Below, in pieces: positions 1-10,894 of a stretch of DNA of 64,000 nt. This DNA comes from Hygrocybe punicea (taxonomy: Eukaryota > Basidiomycota > Agaricomycetes > Agaricales > Hygrophoraceae): contig OY744461.1 in the NCBI GenBank assembly GCA_963556145.1, positions 5,156,891 through 5,220,890 on the forward strand, written 5' to 3'. The stretch's first letter is position 1. The number at the start of each line of letters is the position of its first letter. The notes below the pieces were generated by a model that did not search any database, had not been told where the DNA came from, and saw nothing but the letters and a program-made list of their open reading frames with translations. A program made the position numbers and the translations under genes.

Positions 1-295
1 CTCTTTCCCTGTTTGCCCTGTCTCGTTCTGCCCTGTCTCTTGCCAACCTGTCTCTTTCTGCCCTCTCTCTTTCTGCCCTCACGCTTTCTGCCCTTTCTCT
101 TTCCACCTTCCGTCTCTCTTCCATCTCTTTTTCCAACCTCTCTCTTTCCACCCTCTCTCTTTCCACCCTTTCTCTTTCCAACTTCCATCTCTCTTCCTTA
201 TCTCTTTCCACCCTCTCTCTTTCCACCCTGTCTCTCTCAACCCTGTCTCTTTCCACCCTCTCTCTCTCAACCCTCTCTCTCTCCACCCTGGCCTC
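1..295. repeat. CTCTTTCCACCC pyrimidine minisatellite
   Basis: The + strand is an imperfect tandem array of roughly 12-bp and 24-bp units built from CTCTTTCC plus ACCC, AACC or TGCC, running off the left edge. Both strands stay open because the unit length is mostly a multiple of three, so the apparent proteins (LFPPS-type on +, WKERG-type on -) are best read as by-products. It may lie in the 3' part of the minus-strand gene to its right. Confidence 0.75.
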
Positions 296-610
296 TTCTC
301 GCTGTGCGTTGCCCTCCTGTCCGTGCTGGAGATCCTTGTCCCTCTGACCTTGTTGTGGAATCTCCTCTCTGTTTCCTCTCTGTTCTTCATCTGGACTTGA
401 GTCGCCATCGGGTGAAGCACTACTCCAACTGCACTCGCTACAGTTGTCTTCAGTCTCGGTCATCTTTTCCTTCTCCTTCCCCTTCCCCTTCCCCTTCCCC
501 TTCATTGATGACTGGGTTTGTCTGTCACAATTGGAAGTCATCTGAGCAACAGCCTTCTGTTACACCTGACGCATGTTGGACTTTGAAGACACCCCATGAG
601 TCCCCTTTGG

Positions 611-1186
611 TCATCGTGCACCCAGAGCACTGGATTCTGCATGGTTCACCACACTCATCCCAGCCAATGCAGCAATGGACTGTTTGTCTTTTCTGGCCTT
701 GACGAATGCATTTTGCGGTCGTTGATCACTATGTAAGACGGATTTAAACTGCAATGTTGGCAAGCCCTGTTTCTGCCTCTCCAACCAATGTTTGTGCATT
801 GTTCGAAGATCGTTGAGCCTCATTTTCCAGGGCTCCTTGAGCTGCACATTCATTGGAAGGTAGGAAGTTTCCACATAATTGGGGGTCGTTCTTTTGATCG
901 TTCCCCATGGAACGGAGGAAGTGATGTTGTGGGCGGTATTTCCTGGCATAAGTGGTCAATGGGGGGTGTATGTACCAGCTCACCACTCATGATACATCAC
1001 GGTGATGATTGACCTAATCATATCGTGTAGGGTTGTCAGGGTTGCAGTTTCCTCATCTGGAATGATGGGCCATCTGTTCTCGTCGGTCTGAAGTTTGTAA
1101 GGAGCACTTTTGTCATAGTGGTGTGATGGCATATTGTCACTGCTGTTGTCACAGTCATCATTGTCCCCTGCCTTGTCTAAGGACAT
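611..1186 (-). CDS. Basidiomycete transposon-associated hypothetical protein, C-terminal part
   Basis: Two adjacent minus-strand pieces read as one protein. The upstream piece has a region containing NRWPIIPDEE and LHDMIRSIITVMYHEW. The downstream piece has HNITSSVPWGTIKR, ETSYLPMN, LKEPWKMRLNDLRTMHKHW and LERQKQG. From memory, this order (PIIPD, then a LxDMIRSxxT segment, VPWxxI, LP..V.LKEPSK and W..RQ) is typical of a large repeated family in agaricomycete genomes that sits beside KDZ and Helitron elements; its function is unknown. The two parts are probably joined by a short intron near 950-985. The N-terminus is not visible upstream, where the repeat at 1.4 kb begins, and the 3' end may run into the pyrimidine minisatellite. 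Family membership is recalled, not searched. Confidence 0.5.
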
Positions 1187-1189
1187 AGA

Positions 1190-1417
1190 AGTTAGATATC
1201 CATAATCAAAGGTTGATAGGATGGAATATCACTATTTTTGAACGTCACCGCTAAATGTTCATCCCACGATGACCATATCACATCTCTCTCCTTAGTGAAG
1301 ACCTTTGAAAACTTTTCACCAACAGGAGCAGGAGTTTCCAGCCTCAAAGGAAAGGATATAAGCAAATTGTGTATTGTAATAATGAGGGAACATACTTTCC
1401 TTTAATTAACATCCCGT
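1190..1417. other. Intergenic, nothing recognised
   Basis: AT-leaning sequence between the hypothetical gene and the first copy of the 0.4-kb dispersed repeat. I see no convincing ORF, RNA gene or repeat in it. Confidence 0.4.
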
Positions 1418-1808
1418 TCTCACCATTGCGATCAGCAAAAAAATTGCTATATAATATTAAAAATTATCTTATATGATTAGATTGGTCACATGTGACTGTC
1501 ACACATTGCCCAAAATTATTATATTAGTCAGCAGTTCAATTTTCAGCTGATTCTGATAAGAATTGAAGGTAGTATGAATATTTTAAATATAATTTCAAGG
1601 TAATTTGACTTTGGTGAGGCAACCCATATTTGGATGCTTATGTAAGGTTGTCCAACATGGCCCCAACTTGGTGTTATTTTCCAGTATCAGAAATAGAATC
1701 ATGTCTCTTGTCCAAAAAGTTTTTGTCTATAGGTAATCAATTTGATCAATTAATTAATTATGAATCCTCACTGAACTAGGTCTGATAAAGAACGAGTCTT
1801 TTAATAAA
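1418..1808 (+). repeat. Dispersed 0.4-kb repeat R1, copy 1 (GTCACATGTGAC family)
   Basis: Shares the same ordered landmarks with 6343-6795 (inverted) and 18425-18850 (direct): a GGTCACATGTGAC palindrome, TTAGTCAGCAG, TTTTCAGCTGATT, AAGAATTGAAG, ATATTTGGATGCTTATGTAAG, CTTGTCCAAAAAG, and the end CTGATAAAGAACGAGTC. It has no coding potential. Copy 1 is cut at its right end by the hairpin at 1811-1965; the expected continuation CTTGTAATT resumes after the hairpin. It is probably a non-autonomous transposon; no terminal duplication was identified. Confidence 0.7.
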
Positions 1809-1810
1809 TT

Positions 1811-1965
1811 ATTGCTGTTTTCAAAATGCATGACATTTTTTGAAAAAATAAATCTTTGAAAGAACAAATATATATATTTGAAAGATTGATTTTTTTAAAT
1901 ATATATGTTTGTTCTTTCAAAGATTTATTTTTTCAAAAAATGTCATGCATTTTGAAAACAGTAAT
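1811..1965. mobile_element. 155-bp hairpin MITE
   Basis: Nearly perfect inverted repeat. The left arm starts ATTGCTGTTTTCAAAATGC and the right arm ends GCATTTTGAAAACAGTAAT, with arms of about 60 bp around a short AT-rich centre. It sits inside R1 copy 1: the R1 sequence stops at its left edge and resumes at its right edge. The size, symmetry and nested position fit a miniature inverted-repeat element. The target duplication is unclear. Confidence 0.65.
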
Positions 1966-2316
1966 CTTGTAATTAGATGTGGTTGTAATCTTGCCAATAT
2001 TTATTTGGGTGTTTGTATTGATATTTAGAACTTGGATGAGTTTGAGTGTTTGTACTATTGCTTTACTCTTGCTTTGAATTGAGTCTTTGTTTTTTTGCTT
2101 TCACATGTGGTGACTTTAGGGCAGGCTTTTGAGGACTTGACTAAAATTTCAGTTTACCTCTCTTCACTTGAGAGCAAACACTTGAGCTCTTCAATCACAA
2201 TACAGTCTAATATTTGGTAACGTTGGACATTTAATAACTCTATAATAACTCTACTAACTTTTAATAGCTTTGCAAACTAACTTTGCTAACTGACATTCAA
2301 TAATTCTACTAACATT

Positions 2317-3075
2317 TACATCTGTTTTTGAAATTCTTGAGACTTTTTGAAATTTTTTGATAGTTTAGAAAGATGTTGACTTAGAAAATTTTTAAGTGCT
2401 GTATTTTATATTTCATGAAATACTGCATGGATTGACATTGGTATAGAGGGAAAGTCATACTATGTCTTAAGGGCTATCTACTCCTGTAATTATATTTAGA
2501 AAATATTTAATGTGTGGTGAGTTGTGGATGAAACAAAAGGTAAACCAGTACTTTGTGACACCCCAAATGATATTGTCAAGTAATGCCATCAAATGAACTC
2601 CTATGAAGAAGATTGTAGAGAGAAAGTCGTTCATTTTGTCAAGGGCTAGAAGTACATATACCGTGTTTTTTATTATTATTTGTTCTTTGAGCCAATATTC
2701 ATCTGAGAAGCCCATCCAAGCCCTCTCCTTAGGGGTTACATACTATCTTGCTAACCTCTCTAACTTGAGGGTATTTATCTTAGCTAGTGCCTCCTACAAT
2801 AACTTTGCAATAACTAGTAGCAACTTAGCACCTATTCACTAACCCCAAGGCCCGGACATTGATGTCCTGTACTACAACCCACTCACTGTTGTCCCCATTA
2901 GAACATACAGCATTTTCTCCGAATGTAGATGTTTGGTCACTGTTGGCTGCCCGTATTTGGACATACCAAGCTAACCATACCCTCATGTGCACTCAACATC
3001 CCACTCACATGCGCTCAACATCCCGCTCATGTGCGCTCGCCATCCACCTTCTGAGCTCATCATCCCGCCCTCTGA
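2317..3075 (+). repeat. Long inverted repeat, left copy
   Basis: About 0.75 kb that recurs in inverted orientation at 15133-15857, nearly identical through the middle (an 82-codon shadow ORF is the same in both). Homology ends near GTTTTTGAAATTC on the outer side and near GAGCTCATCATCCCGCCCTC on the inner side. The two copies face each other across about 12 kb that contains the pogo, Helitron, repeat-family and KDZ genes. A roughly 30-bp sequence (AATAGCTTTGCAAACTAAC) lies just outside both copies in direct orientation, at 2262 and 15859. Confidence 0.75.
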
Positions 3076-3620
3076 GCTCATCATCCTGCCTCCCGAGCTC
3101 ATGATCCCACCCTCCAAGTTCATGATCCCACCAAGCTCAACATTTCATGACTTCTCAGTATATCTAGGGGGCAGACTTGTAGTTCATCTTCATGTACCTT
3201 ATCACTAGATGGATTGTGAAACCACACATGAATTGACATCATGATTACTATTTATCGAGTAGTAATGAAAATCTTTTACTCCGGCTTTTATTGTACTCCA
3301 TCCACAAGTTACCTGCCTCTACAAACTTGTACACATATATAATGGCCTCTAAACTACATGCCCTGAATTTTTCGGATTTTTTAAGTCAAAGAATCAGTCA
3401 TCGGGCACTGACCGAGAACATGACTCAGGTTTTGTGCGATTGGATGTGTAATGAAAAAAAATGTCACGCAGTGTCACAGCGAAATTTTCACGCGCCGCTT
3501 GTCAAGTTGGCTGGCACAGTCAGGCTGGCGACAGGATTTGCACAATGAATGGGCGGGAGACTCCAGTTGGTCACGATTGTACATAGAACATGTATAAAAG
3601 AAAACTAAAGATGTATTGTG
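3076..3620. other. No gene recognised
   Basis: Between the inverted repeat and the transposase stop codon. It contains a short run of GAGCTCATCATCCC / GAGCTCATGATCCCACC degenerate repeats (about 3040-3140), then non-repetitive sequence. I looked for a pogo-type terminal repeat here and on the other side (5970-6340) and could not match one. Confidence 0.4.
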
Positions 3621-3624
3621 ACAG

Positions 3625-5969
3625 CTAATGTGAACGTGACACGGCTGGCGAAGCCCATACAATGGGGACATTCTGCACATCTTCGAGGTGTCTGCGATGC
3701 GATGGCCGTGGTCCACCAGTGTCGATAACCATTGGTGGCATGCTGGGATCATCAGGTACAACATCAGATGGAAGGGAGCGCTTCTGCCCTCGTGCCCGGC
3801 TAACAAATAGTCCAGCAAAACATTTATCATCTTTGAGCACTGGGTGCAAGTCGAGGTGGTCCGAAATTCGCTGCGTCAGGTCTGCTTTTGTTCCCTCTAA
3901 GGGCAGATGAAGTGCATATGCAATGTCCTGCAGGCCCTCCTTGTTTCGTGAACCAAGAGAACCCTTGAATTCGACCGAATTTCCTTGTGCCATCCTTCTG
4001 GCCTGTGTCTCAGCCGCCGCTGTTGCCTTTCTGGTGCATGTTTCTTCAGCCTTCTGTTCCTTCGCTAACCGATCTGCCTTAGCTGCTGCAGCCTCAGCTC
4101 TCCCAACTTCTGATGTCACTACATGGGATGTTGTATGGATTCGTCGCGAAGTCTTGTCCCTACGAGCTGATTTGGCATTGAGCTGATGCTGAGCAACAGC
4201 ATATTGGCGCTGAGCGAAGATCGCATGTGTTTCAGCAGCATCGCGTTGTACAGTGAGTTCTTCGACTTCATTCCACAGCCTAGCATTCTCTTCAAGAAGT
4301 TGGTCGTAGCTGCTAGTAAGAGGTTGGACTGGTGTGGCTGGTAATGGTGTCACCATGCGTGAGATGGCTGGGGTTTGGGTAGTCGAACGAGTGCGCCGGT
4401 GAGTTGATGTGGAGGTGGAGGTGGATGGTACAGAATCGACTATGGCCCGTGCTGATGTGGAGGCTATGGTGTTGATGATGGTAGATGCTGAGGCAGAGGG
4501 AGCGAAATCAATGACAGAATTGACAACAGAGGATCCATCGGATTGATCAGAGGAGTCTGACTCCGAATCGCTACTTTCTTCATATTGCGCTGTAGGGTCG
4601 AAAAAGTCGTCAGATGATGCATCCAGTGCTGGAGGCATTTTGGCTGGCAAAGAGGGTGGTAGATGAACAACCGTTGATGTTGCGTGACTGGGTGCAAAGT
4701 CAGCCTCCGAAAAAATCCCAGGGTTGAGTGGTCGGATACCGCATCGACGCCATGCCTGTGAAATCGTTTCAGGCTTGAATGCGTCCCGTCTTGCCATCAT
4801 ATATTCTCTGACAACATCTCTGATGTGCATCACATCACCTGTTTCCTCGAGGATCAAGTCGCAACGATAAAACCAAGCCTTTTGCAGTGGTCCAAAAACG
4901 CCAACATCAAGCGGCTGTAGTCGATGTGTTGTGTGTGGGGGAAGACAAAACAGGTGAATGTTGTTCTTGATTGCTAAATCAATGAGGTTCAGCTGAGTGT
5001 GGGATCCATGTCCATCGTAGATCAACAGGATTGGCTTCCCCGAAGTGTTCCGTGCCGTTGCTGATGGCACAAAAGTTTTTTCGAACCACTCTGTACAAAT
5101 GAAGTCATCGGTCCACCCATTCTCAGATGTTGCAACCCTGTTTCGTTATGAATCTTCAGGCTGCACCGATTTTCAAGATCAACTTACAGAACTCCATCTT
5201 CGCAGAACCATTCCTCACACATCGTGACCCCCGAGAAAACAAAACCTGGCTTGATATCACTAGTCCCATCTGCACACACAGCCTCGATTACTGTAACGAG
5301 CTCAAGCTCTCCGCTTTGGACCTTGTATCGGGCTTTGTCTGAACGCGAGAAAAAGAACTTCTGCTGAGTTCCCTTTCGTCCTCCTCCAAGCTGAATGCCT
5401 TTCTCATCCATATTGTAGACATTCTCCCAAGGTATTCCGTGTTTTTCCATGGTTTCATTCAGCAACTTGAAGTGTTGGTCGACAGTTGCAAAATTGAATG
5501 CACGAGCGCGCTTGGGATCTAGGCCTGATGGCCAGCCAAGGACTATATCTGGATGGCGTGCCAGGAAACTGTGGATCCAAAAGCGGGAGGGTTTTTTTCC
5601 ACAGAGTGCATGGACTTTCGGAGCTATGGTCCACTTGGAGACAGGGTGCCCAGTGACACCAAGGTATTTTAACCAGTCACAAAGGACAGTTTCTTGTGTT
5701 GCACTGATCAGCTGCTGCTTCTCATGTGCGTGCTTCCTTGGAGCTGTTATTCCTTTATGTCGACGTCGAAGGGTGCCATAGCGAACGCCATATGCCTTGG
5801 CTGCCAGAGAAACCTTCTGGTAAGTCCCCCTGCGAAGTGCTTCACATGCTTGCTGAATTTTATTTTCCACAGCCTCTTCTCTGAGCGCATTTTTTCTGTA
5901 GACAGATGAGCGGGTCATGGGCAGGGCAAGCTGAGTGCGGGGCTTGAAACAGACTATGTGGAATGTCAC
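3625..5969 (-). CDS. pogo/Tigger-type DDE transposase with C-terminal coiled coil and SAP-like motif
   Basis: Two exons, complement(join(3625..5137,5188..5969)), 764 residues. The 50-bp intron 5138-5187 begins GTAAGT and ends CAG, and splicing restores LVATSENGW across the junction. Domains: psq-type helix-turn-helix at about residues 37-74 (SLAAKAYGVRYGTLRRR), CENP-B-type helix-turn-helix at about 85-142, and a DDE_1 catalytic core with Asp188 (NMDEKGIQLG), Asp302 (YDGHGSH) and Asp338 (LQPLDVGVFGP), i.e. 35 residues between the last two, as in pogo elements. After an acidic Ser-rich linker come an Ala/Lys/Glu-rich coiled coil (about 540-650) and a SAP-like helix pair (about 659-690, KEGLQDIAYALHLPLEG). 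The product would bind element ends in the nucleus and cut DNA. I see no stop or frameshift, so it could be active or recently so. The first Met may not be the true start; Met18 is an alternative. Terminal repeats were not located. Confidence 0.88.
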
Positions 5970-6342
5970 GCCGGGATGGCCTGGTGCTCGAATTTGCCCC
6001 CTACAAAGCTCTCACATGCAATATAATTCAATCTAAGTGGAATTTGAGAATGGTTAAAGAGTTCATAGTATAAAGGAGTTTTGAAAACCATTGTATCTGT
6101 ACCAGATCTCTGGGATCTGGGCCGTGTTGGAGTGCACACACAGTCAAAATGTGCACCTTTTCATCTCCCCAGCTTCACTCAGTCAATATTTCAGGCATTA
6201 AAGTTGACGAGGTTTCCATTGTATCATATATTTATGTCTCCTAATTTTTGTGAGGGATATGGAGAAGTGGAATACATTGATCCAGACAATTTTCATTACA
6301 CATCCGGTTTTCATTACCCCTACCATAATAGTACATGTTGGT

Positions 6343-6795
6343 TACGAGTTCTTTTAATTTATTAAAAGACTCGTTCTTTATCAGACCTGGTTCAGTGAGG
6401 ATTCGTAATTAATTAATAAAGTTGATCGCCTATAGACAGAATTTTTCTGGGCAAGAGATATGATTGTACTTCTGATACTGGAAAATAACATGAAGTTGTG
6501 GCCATGTTTGGACAAGCTTACATAAGCATCCCAACATGGGTTGGCTCAGAAAAGATAAACTATCTGTCAATTATATTCAAAATATTCATACTGACTTCAA
6601 TTCTTATTAGAATCAGCTGAAAATTGAACTGCTGACTAATATAACCATTTCGGGCAAGGTGTGACAGTCACATGTGACCGCTCTAACCATATAAGGTAAT
6701 TTCTCATAGTATATACCAAATTTTGTGCTGATCGTAATGGTGATAGTCACATGTGACCAGTCTAACCATATAAGGCAATTTTTCATAATATATGC
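6343..6795 (-). repeat. Dispersed repeat R1, copy 2 (inverted)
   Basis: Reverse complement of the R1 landmarks at 1418-1808. It carries an internal tandem duplication of about 80 bp that includes GTCACATGTGACC and AACCATATAAGG, once at about 6665 and again at about 6748. Its extra end sequence (ATTAAAAGAACTCGTAA on the minus strand) matches copy 3 and shows where copy 1 was interrupted. Confidence 0.7.
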
Positions 6796-7210
6796 CAAAT
6801 TTCATACTGATCATCATAAACTTCATTGCATGTAAAAAATCTAATTATACATATTGTAATCACATATATTTCATCAGATGTTTGAGTTTATATAGTGTTA
6901 TTTGAGCTTTAGTAAACAAATACAAATAGATATAAACAAAGACAAATAATGTGCTCTTCTATAAATATTATCACTAGACATTTGTGAGTGATGTTCCAAC
7001 TTGGCCATATGACAAACAAATATAAATAAACAAACCCAATATAGTTAGATTACTTTGTATTTCAATTTTGGTTTTGGTCAAATTTCTTATGTAATCATGA
7101 TTATGTAATCATTAGTCAGATCACCATTTGAACCCAGACTTTGAACCTTATTGCGCTTTTGCCTCTTGAACCTGAACCACCACCTTCCTCATTTGGTGCA
7201 TAAAGTCCGA
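6796..7210. other. AT-rich intergenic, nothing recognised
   Basis: About 0.4 kb, strongly AT-rich, with short simple repeats (ACAAATA/TAAACAAA). No gene, RNA or inverted repeat was recognised. Confidence 0.4.
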
Positions 7211-7420
7211 GTTTTTTGACCTTTTTGGCTCGTTTAAGCTCAGTTTTTCATATTCAGACTCCGAAAAAATGTTTCTGGATCAGGTGATGTGCCCGGACCA
7301 TTCAGGGTCCAATGCTGACATAAGCTTTCCTTTTATAGACATAAAAGTCAAAAATTCTTCGGATTTTTGTGCTTTTTATTTCCTGTGGCTCTGTTTTCTT
7401 TCCTGGACCACTGGTAATGT
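7211..7420 (+). repeat. 0.2-kb repeat, inverted partner at 58109-58320
   Basis: The reverse complement of 58109-58320 follows this segment from GACCTTTTTGGCTCGTTTAA to GACCACTGGTAATGTCTT with scattered substitutions. Here it abuts the first recognisable codon of the truncated Helitron helicase. An ATG at 7269 in the repeat fuses an artefactual leader to the helicase frame. Confidence 0.65.
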
Positions 7421-7430
7421 CTTCATTGTC

Positions 7431-8540
7431 AGAAATATTGGTTGGCTTGATCCATGTCCAGATGGTTCTATTACAGTAAATTCTGCTCCACTTGAAGTTG
7501 AAATGAATCAACCTGGTACTCAATGGAAGCAAGTTGTCCATGAACAGAGACAAGAGATACTAGATGAGCGCAATCAACATATTTCTGCAAACTCAAAGTT
7601 GACTTCACACAAAATGGATACTGATCAAAATGAATATGATGTGATGATTGTGGACCAAGCATACTTGATGCATACTTTCAGGTCTGCAAATGCACAGAGA
7701 CAACAGCTAATTGATGCTACAGTTAGCAAATTCAGCTTGAACACTGAGCAAAAAAGGGCCTTTAGAATTATTGCAAATCATGCTTCATCTTCCAGCACTG
7801 ACCAGTTGAAAATGAATATTGCTGGAATGGCTGGCACTGGAAAATCACAAGTCATCAAAGCAGTTGTTGAGTTCTTTGACAATGTACATGAGTCTCACAG
7901 ATTTGTTATTCTTGGTCCTACTGGTACTTCTGCAGCTCTACAAAATGGCTCAACTTATCACTACTTCCTGGGCATCAATCCAAACATGTCAAATAGAAAT
8001 GAAGCAATGGGCATTGCTCAACTAAAAGGTAGACTAGAAGGAGTTGACTATATTTTCATTGATGAAGTCTCAATGCTGTCTTGTCATGATCTCTACAAAA
8101 TCAGTGCTAGACTAGCTAAAGCTTTGAACATTCATGACATGCCATTTGATGGAATCAACATGATATTTGCTGGAGACTTTGCTCAGTTACCACCAGTTGG
8201 AGGTGCACCATTGTACAGTGGAACAGTTGGCACTCAGATCACATCAGCATTGACAACACACTCTCAGGAAACTGCAATTGGAAAAGCACTCTGGCATCAA
8301 GTGACCACAGTGGTGATTCTCAGAGAAAACATGAGACAGAGGACCCAAACAACTGAGGACACATTGTTCAGAACTGCCCTTGTCAACATGCGCTATGGTA
8401 AATGTACTTCACAGGATATTCAATTTTTGAGAACCAGAATTGCAGGCAAACGTCCAGACCAGCCCAATGTTGCCTCAAAGAATTTTAGAAATGTTCCTAT
8501 CATATGTGGCATTCACTCACAAAAGGATCAAATCAATCTT
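7431..8540 (+). pseudogene. Truncated Helitron (PIF1-like) helicase fragment
   Basis: One open frame aligns with the second helicase copy in this window (about 54.06-55.16 kb) from NIGWLDPCPDG to IHSQKDQINL. It carries Walker A GMAGTGKS, Walker B FIDEVSM, the GDFAQLPPVGG motif and the LRENMRQ segment, so it covers the N-terminal half of the superfamily 1 helicase. Homology stops abruptly at about 8540, inside IN|LLGCERF of the other copy; the frame then runs on to 8759 antisense to another gene, as chance sequence. The Rep domain and the helicase C-terminus are missing, so it is a dead fragment. The frame is otherwise undamaged, which suggests a fairly recent truncation. Upstream codons from 7269 belong to a repeat. 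Confidence 0.85.
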
Positions 8541-8630
8541 TTTCTTCTTCTGCGGGTGATCTTCTTCTACATTGCTGCCATTGTCGCTGCCGAGACTGGG
8601 TGTATCACTATCGTGGGTGGGCTTGCGTGG

Positions 8631-9938
8631 TCATTTCTTCCCTTTATCGCTCCATTCCTTGCGCTTCTTCCCGATGACCTCACCTTGAGTTCACCGGTCC
8701 TTGAGCTCAGCGACATGCTGCGATACCTCATGCTTCGACAGCTGGACCCACTTGCATGACCCCAACTTGAGCACATCTCGGAGTTTTCGAATGTCACTCA
8801 TCGCGCCAATTTCAGAGGGACTGACAAGTTGTGAAAAGGTCCAGCCAACTAGTTTGACTTTGTGGCACTTGACAATGGAGGTCTCGTAGTTTGCATAGTT
8901 CATAACCATATCCTTAGCCTTGGTAGCAAATCCTGTCAGGGTATCAGTCAGACATTGTAAAAACAGCCAGTGGATCAACTTACTGAGGCCCAACAGAATC
9001 ATTTTTGTGCACTCAGCACGAACCAATGCTAATGTGTCATGGGCTTCACCATCTGTTACATTATTAGACCATCTGCAGTAGCAAAAAAAAAGTCACCGAC
9101 TCTTAGCACGAGAGCATGCCCACTGCTCAAATGATCGTGTGATGTCCCAGGGATCCATGTTGTAGGTCTCCTGGAGGAAATCCATTGAGCACCCAGATTC
9201 CAGCCACTCTGGCTCCATCATGTCGTTGACATGTCCATGAGTAACAAATGCGATAGCATGTGTGCTGGTGCATTCAGCAAGGTTATCAAGCTGTCTGGGG
9301 GTTCAACTTCATTGTGCAATGTTGAACATGACATGACTGACCTCATAGCTGATCTGATCCACTGTGGCCCAAACGTCCTTTGCTGCAGAGACATTAGAAG
9401 GGCGGGCACCAAATGCTTTCGTGGCGCGATACTCTTCAAGACCAGCAATTAGTTTGTCTTTCTTTTCCGGTGTCATGTCTTGAAGGTTAGGGTCCTCTTT
9501 GGCAAGCCATTGGAGTTCTGCAAGACAGAGTTGCTCACCAGCAGGCAGGTCTAAAATTCCGCATCATAAGCAAACGTTGTCAGAAGTGAAATGAAATCAT
9601 GTACTTTCATTCAATTCCGCCGATTTAAAATGCGCGAGAGCATTGTGCAAAGACGGAGCTCGTTTTTTGGTAAATGATGTGCTGGCTTTGACAATCCGCT
9701 GGATGTACTTGACTTTCCAACTGTGCATATGTGCAATTTCTTCAATTTTGATGTTGAGTTCATCGACTAGGGCATCAATATCAGCCTGGAGCTTCGCGTT
9801 TTTGATCTTCGTCCACTCACGTGCAAGTTTCCACATGGCTGTTGTAGCAGATGATTTTGTGTGCTGCCTGGGATTGATGATGTCCTTGGTGGGGTTCCGC
9901 TCAGCCCAGGTGCCAGAGCCCTCTTGAGGGGGAGACAT
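8631..9938 (-). pseudogene. Basidiomycete repeated-family protein (KLVGW / GEVIGKKRK family)
   Basis: Exons read on the minus strand: 9605-9938, 9342-9550, about 9097-9290, then to 8631. Introns 9551-9604 and 9291-9341 have GT..AG ends and join LNE|NLPAGEQL and SYE|LDNLAE. Landmarks in order: SAMWKLAREW region, LAELQWLAKEDPNLQDMTPE, LIAGLEEYRATKAFG, THGHVND, WDITRSFEQW, ILLGLSKL, VKLVGWTFSQLVSPSEI, LRDVLKLGSCKW and GEVIGKKRKEWSDKGKK-stop. I know this order from a large hypothetical family in agaricomycetes that spreads with transposons; its function is unknown. An in-frame TGA at 8691-8693 removes the last 20 residues. The join near 9073-9096 would need a 24-bp intron beside a T-run, more likely a frameshift. 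The 3' end runs against the broken Helitron helicase. Confidence 0.6.
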
Positions 9939-9977
9939 GAATGGAATGCAGGGAAAAGTTTTACGGTCAACAAGACC

Positions 9978-10894
9978 ATGTGCTCACTGGCAGTATTTCC
10001 CCATCTTCTGTTCACTATGAAAATCGGTACGTGTTTCCACAACGCCTCTAATCTTTTATTGACCAGTGATGTAGAAACTTTGGATGTTGGGAATGTGCAG
10101 TCTCAAATCCTGGCACTTTCAAGGTCACCGTCTCCATCCTCTCCCTCATCTCCAACCTCTGTATCCTCTATCCTAACCTCATCCACCGCGTCTCGAACAT
10201 CGCCGGACGGCGGTATGAACTTTCCTGTAGCCGAAGATGTTTTTGAAATCGCCACACAGCCGGCACTTCAACGTGCTCCCATCCCACTGACGAGACTTGA
10301 CAGCCCCAGGACTGGAAAAAACGCAGCATACGTAGTTTTCAACAGAAGGAAAATGGGTGTTTTTCATTTTTGGTGAGTTCAGGTTATCAACGTGGATGCT
10401 TTGCTAACCCTAAAGACAGGAATGCTTGCTCCTCAATGACAAGCGGCTTCCCCAATGCTAACTACCATGGGTATCACACCATCGATGCAGCACAGGAAGC
10501 ATGGGAGACCGCTGTTGCTAATGGAACTACAGGTAGTATCTCCTATCAGGCTCCTCGCACTCCCCAACACACACCCCAAAGCGTCCAGAGTGTGGCAACA
10601 CCAACACTGCCCTCGCCAGGCCCCCGTGCAGCTGGGCAATGCGACGAAGAGTCATATTGGGTGGTTCTGCAGGGCATCTTCCTGGGTGTCTATCATGGAA
10701 AGTAAATACTAGAATGAAATGGCCTATCACATGCTAACAGCACCTCCAGGACACGTGCTTGCTCTGCCCTTGGTCACACCTCCAACCCCATAATTGAGCG
10801 TGCATGCAGCCTTGCTGAAGCTGACCGCCTGTTCATCCGTGGGTACATGGCTGGCGACATGAAACATGAGATCACCATGTCACCATCGCAGTGA
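9978..10894 (+). CDS. Protein with RNase H1 N-terminal (viroplasmin-like) domain
   Basis: Exons about 9978-10372, 10420-10701 and 10741-10894. The introns are 47 bp and 39 bp with GT..AG ends, and splicing restores GVFHFWNACSSMTSGFPNA and YHGNTSRTRACS. The core YVVFNRRKMGVFHFW, GFPNANYHGYHTI, DAAQEAWETA matches the small domain at the N-terminus of RNase H1 and in caulimoviral viroplasmin (a nucleic-acid binding fold: VxxGRxxGIYxxW, then FxGxxxKxFxTxxEA). A second, shorter hit (YWVVLQGIFLGVYHG) follows. The end, SLAEADRLFIRGYMAG, resembles the tail of similar agaricomycete proteins. No RNase H catalytic domain is visible. The start is uncertain (ATG at 9978 or 10017); the Ser/Pro-rich leader may be non-conserved. 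It lies divergent to, and slightly overlapping, the family gene at 8631-9938. Confidence 0.6.

Noticed and set aside
13..702. A 229-residue Pro/Phe/Ser-rich secreted protein on the plus strand
   Set aside because: It is the translation of a pyrimidine minisatellite; the signal-like start is Leu/Pro from the repeat, and the minus-strand gene next to it is better supported.
2467..2842. Small conserved proteins duplicated at 2.5-2.8 kb and 15.3-15.7 kb, and at 25.5, 26.1, 42.9 and 48.8 kb
   Set aside because: These 79-82 codon frames are conserved only because the transposon or inverted-repeat DNA around them is; they overlap each other on opposite strands.
3076..6342. Terminal inverted repeats of the pogo element
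   Set aside because: I compared the sequence on both sides of the gene and found only short chance matches (for example CCT.CTACAAA); no pair next to TA duplications could be supported.
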